Of a stretch of DNA of 11,321 nucleotides, positions 1-5,848 are shown piece by piece. Numbering within the stretch: position 1 is the stretch's first letter; each line of letters begins with the position of its first letter. Under the pieces are notes generated by a model, which did no database searches, was not told the DNA's origin, and saw only the letters and a list, made by a program, of their open reading frames with translations. Origin of the DNA: Bacillota bacterium. GTDB lineage: Bacteria > Bacillota > Clostridia > Oscillospirales > Ruminococcaceae. The stretch covers positions 1 through 11,321 of the forward strand of contig JAEZQD010000032.1 of NCBI GenBank assembly GCA_023413185.1, read 5' to 3'. The translations under genes and the position numbers were made by a program.

Positions 1-712
1 CGGTGTTCAGCTCGCGCGGGCGTTTTGCCTGTGCCGATATCTGCTTAATCGCAACCGATACGGGGCTGTCCGCCACAAACGGCAGCTGCCCGGTAAGCAT
101 CTCAAACATCATAACGCCGACCGAGTAGATGTCTGTTTTGGCGTCGGTAACATCGCCCCTTGCCTGCTCGGGGCTGATATAATGCACCGAGCCCAGTGCC
201 TTATCCGTCATGGTACGGGTCTCGCTGCGCGCAAACCGCGCAATGCCGAAATCCATTACCTTAATGGTGCCGTCGGGCAAAAGCATAATGTTCTGCGGCT
301 TGATATCGCGATGCACGATACCCCTGTCGTGGGCATGAGAAAGCGCGCGCAGCACCTGTGTGGTGAAATGCACGCATTCTTTCCATTTTATAATGTGCTG
401 TTGCTCGATATAATCCTTAAGCGTGATGCCTTCCACCAACTCCATGACAATAAACTGCACACGGTCGGTAAAGCTCACGTCATACACCTTGACGATGTTG
501 GGGTGCGAAAGCACGGCAATCGCCTTGGATTCGTTCTTAAAACGGCGTACGAACTCTTCGTTTTCAAGAAACTCATCGCGCAGTATCTTTACCGCGTATT
601 CCTTGTGCTCCAGCACATCCATGGCACGGTACACGTTCGCCATGCCTCCTGCGCCAATCAGCTCAAGGATCTCGTATCGTCCGTCCAGGCGTTTTCCGAT
701 ATATCTGTCCAT
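1..712 (-). CDS. prkC: Ser/Thr protein kinase PrkC-type, N-terminal kinase domain (cut by window edge)
   Basis: Hanks-type serine/threonine kinase, likely membrane-anchored with extracellular PASTA repeats in the part that is missing. Only the first 237 codons are present and the frame stays open to base 1. The kinase core is nearly complete: glycine loop GAGGMANVY (residues 20-28), ATP-binding Lys42 in AVKIL, catalytic loop HRDIKPQN (134-141, Asp136), DFG metal site (154-156), a Thr-rich activation loop (around 164-169) and SPEQ (180-183, the APE position). All essential residues are there, so it should be active. Members of this family phosphorylate division, cell-wall and translation proteins and are opposed by the PP2C phosphatase encoded 49 nt upstream. 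The ATG at 710-712 has a GGGAG-type ribosome site 11 nt before it. The PASTA repeats and transmembrane segment cannot be seen here; they are inferred from the family and the stp pairing. Confidence 0.96.
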   Translation of the reverse strand, partial: MDRYIGKRLDGRYEILELIGAGGMANVYRAMDVLEHKEYAVKILRDEFLENEEFVRRFKNESKAIAVLSHPNIVKVYDVSFTDRVQFIVMELVEGITLKDYIEQQHIIKWKECVHFTTQVLRALSHAHDRGIVHRDIKPQNIMLLPDGTIKVMDFGIARFARSETRTMTDKALGSVHYISPEQARGDVTDAKTDIYSVGVMMFEMLTGQLPFVADSPVSVAIKQISAQAKRPRELNT

Positions 713-761
713 CAATCTGTTCACTCCCGATCATCCTCGCTCACATACCAATGTGTACGCA

Positions 762-1493
762 TTACCCAAAGATCGCCACTATGGTGATGTTGTCGGTGCC
801 GCCCCTGTTGTTTGCGGCATTTATCAGTTTGTCAAGACACTTGTCTTGTCCGTATTCTCTTACTATCTCTGCCATTTCCCCTGCTTCGACGTAGTTTGTC
901 AGACCATCGGTGCAGATCATCAGCACCGAGCCGGGTTCTGTCTTTGCCTCAAAATAGTCTATCTCAATCCCCTGCTCTACACCGAGCGCGCGGGTAATTA
1001 CATGCTTTTGCGGATGGTTCTTCGCTTGGTCGGAGGTAATCTCCCCCCGCTCCACCAACGCTTGAACCATGGTGTGGTCACGGGTGAGCTGCTCGACCTT
1101 ATCCTCGGTAATCAGATACACACGGCTGTCGCCCGCATAGGCGATGTGCGCAATCTCGCCCTTCACCACCGACGCTACGACCGTCGTACCCATCTTGCTG
1201 AGCGTAGTATCGCTTTTCGCTTTATCGTAAACGCGGATATTCGCCGCGCTGATAGCAGACAGCAACATGGTTCGGATGGAGTTTGCCGTCATCTCGCTGC
1301 GATACGCGCGCATAATGCTGCCGCCAATGCTGTCCACCGCAAGGGTGCTGGCAACCTCGCCGCCGCTTTCGCCGCCCATACCGTCGCACACGACCGCCCA
1401 AACAGCGCTGTCCGTCAGCAAACCGCATTGGAAGCTATCCTGATTTTGTTTTCTAATCATACCGATGTCTGTTTTTCCAACAACCTTTGGCAA
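762..1493 (-). CDS. stp: PP2C-family Ser/Thr protein phosphatase (Stp/PrpC)
   Basis: Metal-dependent (Mn/Mg) protein phosphatase that reverses phosphorylation by the adjacent PrkC kinase. With the TTG start at 1493 the protein has 243 residues, the normal size for bacterial Stp. PP2C motifs appear in order: RKQNQDSF (14-21), CDGMGG with metal ligand Asp37 (36-41), GDSR (121-124), LTRDH (136-140), ITRAL (166-170), TDGL with Asp196, and GGTDNIT with Asp234 (231-237). No membrane segment or signal peptide, so it is cytosolic. I prefer the TTG start because the sequence AGAGAAGGTG ends 7 nt before it and because family members begin a few residues before GKTDIG. An in-frame ATG at 1530-1532 would add 13 residues (rich in Cys and Arg) that do not look like the family. 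It is probably transcribed with prkC from a promoter in the gap upstream. Confidence 0.96.
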   Translation of the reverse strand: MPKVVGKTDIGMIRKQNQDSFQCGLLTDSAVWAVVCDGMGGESGGEVASTLAVDSIGGSIMRAYRSEMTANSIRTMLLSAISAANIRVYDKAKSDTTLSKMGTTVVASVVKGEIAHIAYAGDSRVYLITEDKVEQLTRDHTMVQALVERGEITSDQAKNHPQKHVITRALGVEQGIEIDYFEAKTEPGSVLMICTDGLTNYVEAGEMAEIVREYGQDKCLDKLINAANNRGGTDNITIVAIFG

Positions 1494-1500
1494 GACCTTG

Positions 1501-1508
1501 CACCTTCT
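1501..1508 (-). promoter_or_regulatory. Ribosome binding site that selects the TTG start of stp
   Basis: On the minus strand this reads AGAAGGTG, a good match to the anti-Shine-Dalgarno sequence, with a 7-nt spacer to the TTG at 1491-1493. Nothing comparable precedes the upstream ATG at 1532. This decides the start in favour of TTG. Confidence 0.65.
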
Positions 1509-1632
1509 CTCGATACCTGCACAGCAGCCCATACCGACCGGGGAATGGGGCTGCCCATATATGGTTACCGCTTCGCACCGGCAAAACGGCTGTAAGCTTG
1601 ATAATTAGTATAAAGCGCCACACGTCATCATG

Positions 1633-1648
1633 ATTGTGTTGCCACAAT
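1633..1648. repeat. Perfect inverted repeat ATTGTG-N4-CACAAT in the stp leader
   Basis: Two 6-bp arms (1633-1638 and 1643-1648) around a 4-nt centre (TTGC). It lies just downstream of the proposed stp promoter, at about +8 to +23 of the predicted transcript. This is where a repressor operator or a small 5' UTR hairpin could sit. The symmetry is seen directly; the function is inference, and a 6-bp repeat can arise by chance. Confidence 0.4.
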
Positions 1649-1662
1649 TGGTTTCGGGCTAT

Positions 1663-1671
1663 ATTATAACA
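1663..1671 (-). promoter_or_regulatory. Extended -10 promoter for stp-prkC
   Basis: The minus strand reads TGTTATAAT, a perfect TATAAT with the TGn extension, within a strongly AT-rich stretch (about 1655-1730). No good -35 box sits 17-18 nt upstream (TTTTAA or TTTTTA), as is usual for extended -10 promoters or activated ones. Transcription would start near 1656, giving a 5' UTR of about 160 nt before stp. This suggests stp-prkC can be expressed separately from the def-rlmN operon. Confidence 0.55.
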
Positions 1672-1698
1672 TATTATTGAGATAATTAAAAATTAATA

Positions 1699-1740
1699 TT
1701 GGCAAAAATCGCGCATTTTATATCACATGCCTTGGCAAAA
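1699..1740 (-). repeat. Two direct copies of TTTTGCCAA, 33 bp apart, upstream of the stp promoter
   Basis: On the plus strand TTGGCAAAA occurs at 1699-1707 and again at 1732-1740. The 33-bp period equals about three helical turns, and the copies are centred near -47 and -80 relative to the predicted stp transcription start. A further GGCAAAA in the same orientation is at 1580-1586. The layout resembles a tandem activator site, but no regulator can be named. Confidence 0.4.
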
Positions 1741-1776
1741 GTTGCTTGTTACTGACAGACCGTTAGGGTTGTGCCG

Positions 1777-2823
1777 CTAATCGTCGGTTTTTGTCTGCCC
1801 CTCGCGGCGCAGCTGACCGCACGCTGCATTGATGTCGGTACCCAGTTTTCTGCGCACGGTGACGGAGATTTTCTCGCGCTCGAGCACAGCCGTAAAGCGT
1901 TCTATCGCGCCGCGAGTGCTCGTCTTATGGTCCAGCTCGGTCACGGGGTTGACGGCAATCAGGTTGACGTGGCACAGCATACCCTTGAGCCGCCGTGCGA
2001 GTTCGCGGGCGTTTTGCTCGCTGTCGTTTACGCCGTCAATCAGCGCGTATTCAAACGAGATGCGCCGGGAGGTCGCTTCGGCATAATGGCGGCAGGCGGT
2101 TAGCAGCTCGTCGATGTTGTAGCGTCGGTTCACCGGCATGGTGTGACTGCGAATCTGATCGTTTGGCGCATGCAGCGAAACCGATAGGGTAAGCCCAAAA
2201 CGCAGCTTTGCCAGGTCGTAGATGCGCGGCACCAGCCCGCAGGTGGAAAGGGACACATGCCGCAGGCTCATGTTCATGCCGTTTTTATCGGACAGCAGCT
2301 GCAAAAACCGCACCACGTTGTCGTAGTTGTCAAGCGGCTCGCCGATGCCCATAAGCACAAGGCTCGACACCTTCTCTCCCGTGTCCTGCTCTGCTGTATA
2401 AACCTCGCCGAGCATCTCGGCGGCCGTCAGGTTGCGCACACAGCCGCCTAAGGTGGATGCGCAGAAGGTACACCCCATGCGGCAGCCGACCTGTGTGGAG
2501 ATGCACAGGCTGTTGCCGTGGTGGTAGCGCATAAACACCGCCTCCACCGTCTCGCCGTCCTCAAGCTCATACAGGTACTTGACGGTGCCGTCAAGCTCCG
2601 AAACCAACTTCTGCTTTATGGTGACCTGCGGGATAAAAAAGCCCGCGCCGAGCGTTTCGCGCAGCGATTTTGAGAGATTGGTCATCTTGTCAAACGACTG
2701 TGCGCGTCGCTGGTGCAGCCATGAAAACACCTGCCCCGCGCGAAAGGCGGGCTCCCCCAGCCGGATAAAGCGTTCCCGAAGTTCTTCTATAGATAGAGAC
2801 TTGATATCTATTTTTTCAGTCAT
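1777..2823 (-). CDS. rlmN: Dual-specificity 23S rRNA/tRNA adenine-C2 methyltransferase RlmN
   Basis: Radical-SAM enzyme that methylates C2 of A2503 in 23S rRNA (and A37 of some tRNAs in characterised homologues), affecting the peptidyl transferase centre. With the start at 2823 it has 348 residues, typical for RlmN. The [4Fe-4S] cluster motif is CRMGCTFC (Cys114, Cys118, Cys121). The two mechanistic cysteines are both present: Cys107 (in LCISTQVGC), matching E. coli Cys118, and Cys335 (in INAACGQLR), matching E. coli Cys355. MGIGEPLDNYDN and LSVSLHAPND are further family hallmarks. The frame extends upstream to 2919 inside rsmB, but the ATG at 2823 starts MTEKIDIKSL as homologues do and has GGGAG before it. 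It begins 7 nt after the rsmB stop, so the two are translationally close in one operon. It is not Cfr: gene context and length both fit RlmN. Confidence 0.97.
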   Translation of the reverse strand: MTEKIDIKSLSIEELRERFIRLGEPAFRAGQVFSWLHQRRAQSFDKMTNLSKSLRETLGAGFFIPQVTIKQKLVSELDGTVKYLYELEDGETVEAVFMRYHHGNSLCISTQVGCRMGCTFCASTLGGCVRNLTAAEMLGEVYTAEQDTGEKVSSLVLMGIGEPLDNYDNVVRFLQLLSDKNGMNMSLRHVSLSTCGLVPRIYDLAKLRFGLTLSVSLHAPNDQIRSHTMPVNRRYNIDELLTACRHYAEATSRRISFEYALIDGVNDSEQNARELARRLKGMLCHVNLIAVNPVTELDHKTSTRGAIERFTAVLEREKISVTVRRKLGTDINAACGQLRREGQTKTDD

Positions 2824-2830
2824 TGTGGTT

Positions 2831-4168
2831 TCATTCTCCCGTTCTGGCAAATGCGGCGATAAAAAAGCCGTCCGAGTCGAAATCGTCGGGCAGGATGGTT
2901 GCCATATGCGCGCCCTCACTGTGGCAGCGTGTTACTGCCCCCGTAAGCGGGCTGGGCGAGAACGCCGGATTGTTTTGTAAAAACGCCTTCGCTACGGCTT
3001 CGTTCTCCTCGATACGCAACGTACAGGTGGAATAGACGAGCAGCCCTCCCGGCTTTACATAGCGCGAAGCGTTTTGAATAAGCACCGTTTGAAGCTGCTC
3101 AAGCTCCGTAAACCCGTCAAGCGGCTTGTATTTGATCTCGGGCTTGCGGCGCATTACCCCAAAGCCCGAGCAGGGTGCGTCGCACAGTACGCGGTCTGCC
3201 ATGGGAAGGGCTTGGTTGTAAACGCCCGCATCCCCAACCGCTGCGGTCAACACCGAGATGCCAAGCCGTGCGGCCCCCTTTCGGATTAAATCCGCCTTGA
3301 AATCGTACAGGTCAAAGGACAACAACGTCCCGGAGTTTTGCATTGTTTGGGCAATGGTAAAGGATTTACCGCCCGGCGCGGCGCAGAGGTCGAGCACCGT
3401 CATGCCGGGGGCTGCCGCCACCGCCTGCGCGCAAAGCTGGGAGGACGCGTCCTGTATATGAAACAGCCCTTCGGCAAACGCAGCAAGGCGGGCAATGTCC
3501 CCCGTATGATATAACGACAGACAGTCGGGTATCACTTCGTGCTTTTTTGCGCCGACGCCTTCCTGCCGCAGTCGCGCAATCAGTTCGTCCGCCGTGGTTT
3601 TGAGCGTGTTCACCCTGGCGTAGATGGGCGCGGCACCCACCGAGCTTGCCAGTATGCCGCGCGCGCGCCCTGCGCCAAACCGCGATATCAGCATGCGAAC
3701 AAGGGGCGGCGGGCAGGAAAACTCTGCGCTCATACGCGCGGGATCGTCGGGTGCGCCGGAAAACGTCGGGGTCTTGCCCGTGCGGATAACCGCGCGCAGC
3801 ACCGCGTTTACAAAGCCCGCGGCGCTTACCTTTTTGTTCTTTTTACATAGCATCACGCTTTCGTTTACCGCGGCGCTGTCGGGAACCGAGTCCATATACG
3901 CAAGCTGATACACCCCCATGCGCAGGATGACCCGTACCGTGTCGTCCATCTTGTGCAAGGGGGTTTTGCTGTGTTGCTTTATCATTTGGTCGAGTGTTAA
4001 GGCTCGTTCGATTACGCCGTAAAAAAGTGCCGTGGCAAACGCCGCGTCGCGCGGCTCAAGCGCGGAGCGTTCCAAAAGCTCCTTGATGACAAGCCCCGAG
4101 TATGCGCCGTCTGTCTCCACGCGCACAAGCGCACCGAGTGCCGTTTGTCTTGCCGATGCCAACCGCAT
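2831..4168 (-). CDS. rsmB: 16S rRNA (cytosine-967-C5)-methyltransferase RsmB
   Basis: SAM-dependent m5C methyltransferase acting on C967 of 16S rRNA (E. coli numbering). The 445 residues match the family. Residues about 1-130 form the NusB-like RNA-binding domain (ARQTALGALVRVE at the start). The methyltransferase domain carries SAM motif I VLDLCAAPGGK (258-268), DAPCSG with Cys333, and the catalytic-type STCT with Cys382; both cysteines of the Fmu/Nop2 mechanism are intact. The C-terminus ends with the usual GFFIAAF strand. It lies 18 nt downstream of fmt and 7 nt upstream of rlmN, in one operon. The start is uncertain: GGAGG lies only 1 nt before the ATG at 4168, but 7 nt before a TTG two codons later (4162), so translation may begin at the TTG. 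The difference is two residues. Confidence 0.96.
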   Translation of the reverse strand: MRLASARQTALGALVRVETDGAYSGLVIKELLERSALEPRDAAFATALFYGVIERALTLDQMIKQHSKTPLHKMDDTVRVILRMGVYQLAYMDSVPDSAAVNESVMLCKKNKKVSAAGFVNAVLRAVIRTGKTPTFSGAPDDPARMSAEFSCPPPLVRMLISRFGAGRARGILASSVGAAPIYARVNTLKTTADELIARLRQEGVGAKKHEVIPDCLSLYHTGDIARLAAFAEGLFHIQDASSQLCAQAVAAAPGMTVLDLCAAPGGKSFTIAQTMQNSGTLLSFDLYDFKADLIRKGAARLGISVLTAAVGDAGVYNQALPMADRVLCDAPCSGFGVMRRKPEIKYKPLDGFTELEQLQTVLIQNASRYVKPGGLLVYSTCTLRIEENEAVAKAFLQNNPAFSPSPLTGAVTRCHSEGAHMATILPDDFDSDGFFIAAFARTGE

Positions 4169-4175
4169 TCCTCCC
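4169..4175 (-). promoter_or_regulatory. Ribosome binding site abutting the rsmB ATG
   Basis: The minus strand reads GGGAGGA directly followed by the ATG. A ribosome cannot normally use a start 1 nt from the core GGAGG; the in-frame TTG at 4160-4162 is 7 nt away and is better placed. This argues for a TTG start. Confidence 0.5.
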
Positions 4176-4186
4176 TGTGTGATGTA

Positions 4187-5101
4187 TTAAAGCTTCCTGC
4201 CCTTTTGCAGGCGGTGCCCACGCAAAAACAGCTCGGCGCTCATACGCTTTGCGCCCTCGTACTGCACCTCCAGCAGCTCCACCGCGCCGTGTGCGCAGGC
4301 GATGATGAGCTGCGTATCGCTTAACAGCGTACCCGCTTGCCCGCTAGCCTCAACCACCCGCGCCTTGTGAATCTTGAGTGCTTTTCCGTCAATCTGGGTA
4401 AACGCCACCGGCCACGGCGACAGCCCTCGAATCAGGTTGTGCACCTGCTCGGCGCGCTTTGTAAAATCCACCTGAGCCATCGCCTTGCTGAGCATCGGCG
4501 CCAGGGAGCACAGCGCATCATCCTGCTTCGCGCGGGGCGCGTTGCCCTGTTGTATCAGCGCAAGGGTGTCGCTCAGTGCCTGCGCGCCGATATCCTTTAG
4601 CCGGTCGTGCAGCTCGCCCGCCGTTTCATCTGGGGCGATGGGGGTTTCCTTTTTTATAATCATATCGCCGGTATCGATACCGGGCGCCATATACATGGTG
4701 GTAACGCCCGTCACCTGTTCGCCATTTATCACGCTCCACTGAATGGGCGCGGCGCCCCGATAGGCGGGCAGCAGAGAGGCGTGAACGTTGATGCAGCCGT
4801 AGCGCGGGATGTCGAGCACCGATTTTGGCAGTATCTTTCCGTAGGCGGTTACGGCTATCACATCGGGCGCTTGTGACCGGATAAGGGACACAATCTCGTC
4901 GTTTCTCAGCGTAACGGGCTGATGCACCGCTATGCCATGCGCAAGTGCAAGCTGTTTGACGGGCGGGGCGGTGAGCACCTGCTTGCGTCCCACCGGCTTG
5001 TCCGGTTGGGTAAACACCGAGGTAACGGTGTGCCCGTCGCGGAGGAGCGACTCGAGGCAGGGTACGGCAAACTCCGGTGTGCCCATAAAGATGACGTTCA
5101 T
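4187..5101 (-). CDS. fmt: Methionyl-tRNA formyltransferase
   Basis: Transfers a formyl group from 10-formyl-tetrahydrofolate to Met-tRNA(fMet) for translation initiation. 304 residues, close to the family's usual length of about 310. The N-terminal formyltransferase domain begins MNVIFMGTPEFAVP, and the catalytic triad is visible as Asn105, His107 (INVHASLLP, followed by YRGAAPIQW) and Asp143 (GIDTGDM). The C-terminal OB-like tRNA-binding domain covers about residues 205-304 and ends with a Lys/Arg-rich tail. The ATG at 5099-5101 has GGGGGA 8 nt before it. It follows def by 59 nt, the usual pairing of the formylating and deformylating enzymes, and precedes rsmB by 18 nt. Confidence 0.97.
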   Translation of the reverse strand: MNVIFMGTPEFAVPCLESLLRDGHTVTSVFTQPDKPVGRKQVLTAPPVKQLALAHGIAVHQPVTLRNDEIVSLIRSQAPDVIAVTAYGKILPKSVLDIPRYGCINVHASLLPAYRGAAPIQWSVINGEQVTGVTTMYMAPGIDTGDMIIKKETPIAPDETAGELHDRLKDIGAQALSDTLALIQQGNAPRAKQDDALCSLAPMLSKAMAQVDFTKRAEQVHNLIRGLSPWPVAFTQIDGKALKIHKARVVEASGQAGTLLSDTQLIIACAHGAVELLEVQYEGAKRMSAELFLRGHRLQKGRKL

Positions 5102-5160
5102 TGGCTCAATCCCCCGTTGCGTTATCGTTAGGTCGATTTACTGCTCTTTTTGTACAAACA

Positions 5161-5658
5161 CTACTTGTTCTTGCCGCGCTTTTCTTCCTTGCTTTCAAGC
5201 TCTTCATCGTCGAGCATGCGCACGGCGATATCGGTAAACAGCTGACCGTTGAGGTGGTCCACCTCATGGCAGATGGCACGGGCGAGCAGACCCGTACCCG
5301 TGAGGGTGTATTGCTTACCGCTTCGGTCATAGCCCTCCACCGTCACCTCATTGGGGCGTTCGACAATCCCAAACTCGCCGGGAACGGACAGGCAACCCTC
5401 GGGTCCCGACTGCATGCCGTCGGTTTTAGTTATAACGGGGTTGACAAGTTCGTAATAGTTTTCGTCTCCGATATCTATGACTACCACGCGGCGTAGCACA
5501 CCCACCTGGGGTGCGGCAAGCCCCGCTCCGTCGTTTTTGTACAGGGTCTCTTTCATATCATCAAGCAGTGTCGCCAGCTTATCATCAAAGGCGGTGACCT
5601 CTTTGCTTTTTTTACGTAGGATCTCTTCGCCGTCTAGAACAATCTTTCTGGTAGCCAT
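5161..5658 (-). CDS. def: Peptide deformylase
   Basis: Metalloenzyme (Fe/Zn) that removes the N-formyl group from nascent proteins. 165 residues, with all three signature motifs: motif 1 GAGLAAPQVG (44-53), motif 2 EGCLS with metal ligand Cys89, and motif 3 HEVDH with metal ligands His131 and His135 and catalytic Glu132. The length and the short Lys/Glu-rich tail fit the bacterial type I enzymes, with no insertion between motifs 1 and 2. The ATG at 5656-5658 has AAAGGA about 13 nt upstream; another ATG 13 nt earlier is out of frame, so this start is the best. It is the first gene after a clear promoter at 5763-5792 and leads the def-fmt-rsmB-rlmN operon. The 59-bp spacer to fmt holds only a TTTGTACAAA palindrome and no gene. 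Confidence 0.97.
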   Translation of the reverse strand: MATRKIVLDGEEILRKKSKEVTAFDDKLATLLDDMKETLYKNDGAGLAAPQVGVLRRVVVIDIGDENYYELVNPVITKTDGMQSGPEGCLSVPGEFGIVERPNEVTVEGYDRSGKQYTLTGTGLLARAICHEVDHLNGQLFTDIAVRMLDDEELESKEEKRGKNK

Positions 5659-5762
5659 CTTTATAACCCATTCCTTTCTCCGGATAAATCCTGTGCGTCG
5701 GCGCGGCGTGGTGGATGCAAAAGCCGACAGTTGCGTTGTGTTACGATTTGTTTAATGTAACC

Positions 5763-5792
5763 ATTATAATACGAAGTATATGTATTTCACAA
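5763..5792 (-). promoter_or_regulatory. Sigma-A-type promoter of the def-fmt-rsmB-rlmN operon
   Basis: On the minus strand TTGTGA (-35, 5787-5792; 4 of 6) is followed by an 18-nt AT-rich spacer and a perfect TATAAT (-10, 5763-5768). Transcription would begin near 5756 and give a leader of about 100 nt before def. It sits in the 190-bp gap after priA, so def and downstream genes need not depend on read-through. Confidence 0.7.
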
Positions 5793-5810
5793 GTGCAAAG
5801 GCTCTTTGGG

Positions 5811-5842
5811 GCACAAAATACACCACAAGCAGTGTTTTGTGC
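5811..5842 (-). terminator. Hairpin 6 nt after the priA stop codon (candidate terminator, no U-tract)
   Basis: Arms GCACAAAATACAC (5811-5823) and GTGTTTTGTGC (5832-5842) pair as 8 bp plus 3 bp with a two-base bulge, around an 8-nt loop. It lies just after the priA stop and just before the def promoter, where a terminator is expected. No run of U follows on either strand, so it may be a 3'-end stabiliser or a factor-assisted terminator rather than a classic intrinsic one. Confidence 0.45.
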
Positions 5843-5848
5843 GATACC

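Noticed and set aside
423..1595. A 390-codon open frame on the plus strand
   Set aside because: It lies opposite prkC and stp, whose products match their families from end to end. The plus-strand product has no recognisable domain and no good ribosome site; it is a side effect of the codon bias of the real genes.
2824..2919. A longer rlmN reaching back into rsmB
   Set aside because: The 32 extra residues are low-similarity sequence read from the end of rsmB in another frame; the ATG at 2823 has the normal N-terminus and a ribosome site.
5101..5496. A 131-codon plus-strand frame opposite def
   Set aside because: Def is complete with all metal ligands on the minus strand; the opposite frame resembles nothing and has no ribosome site.
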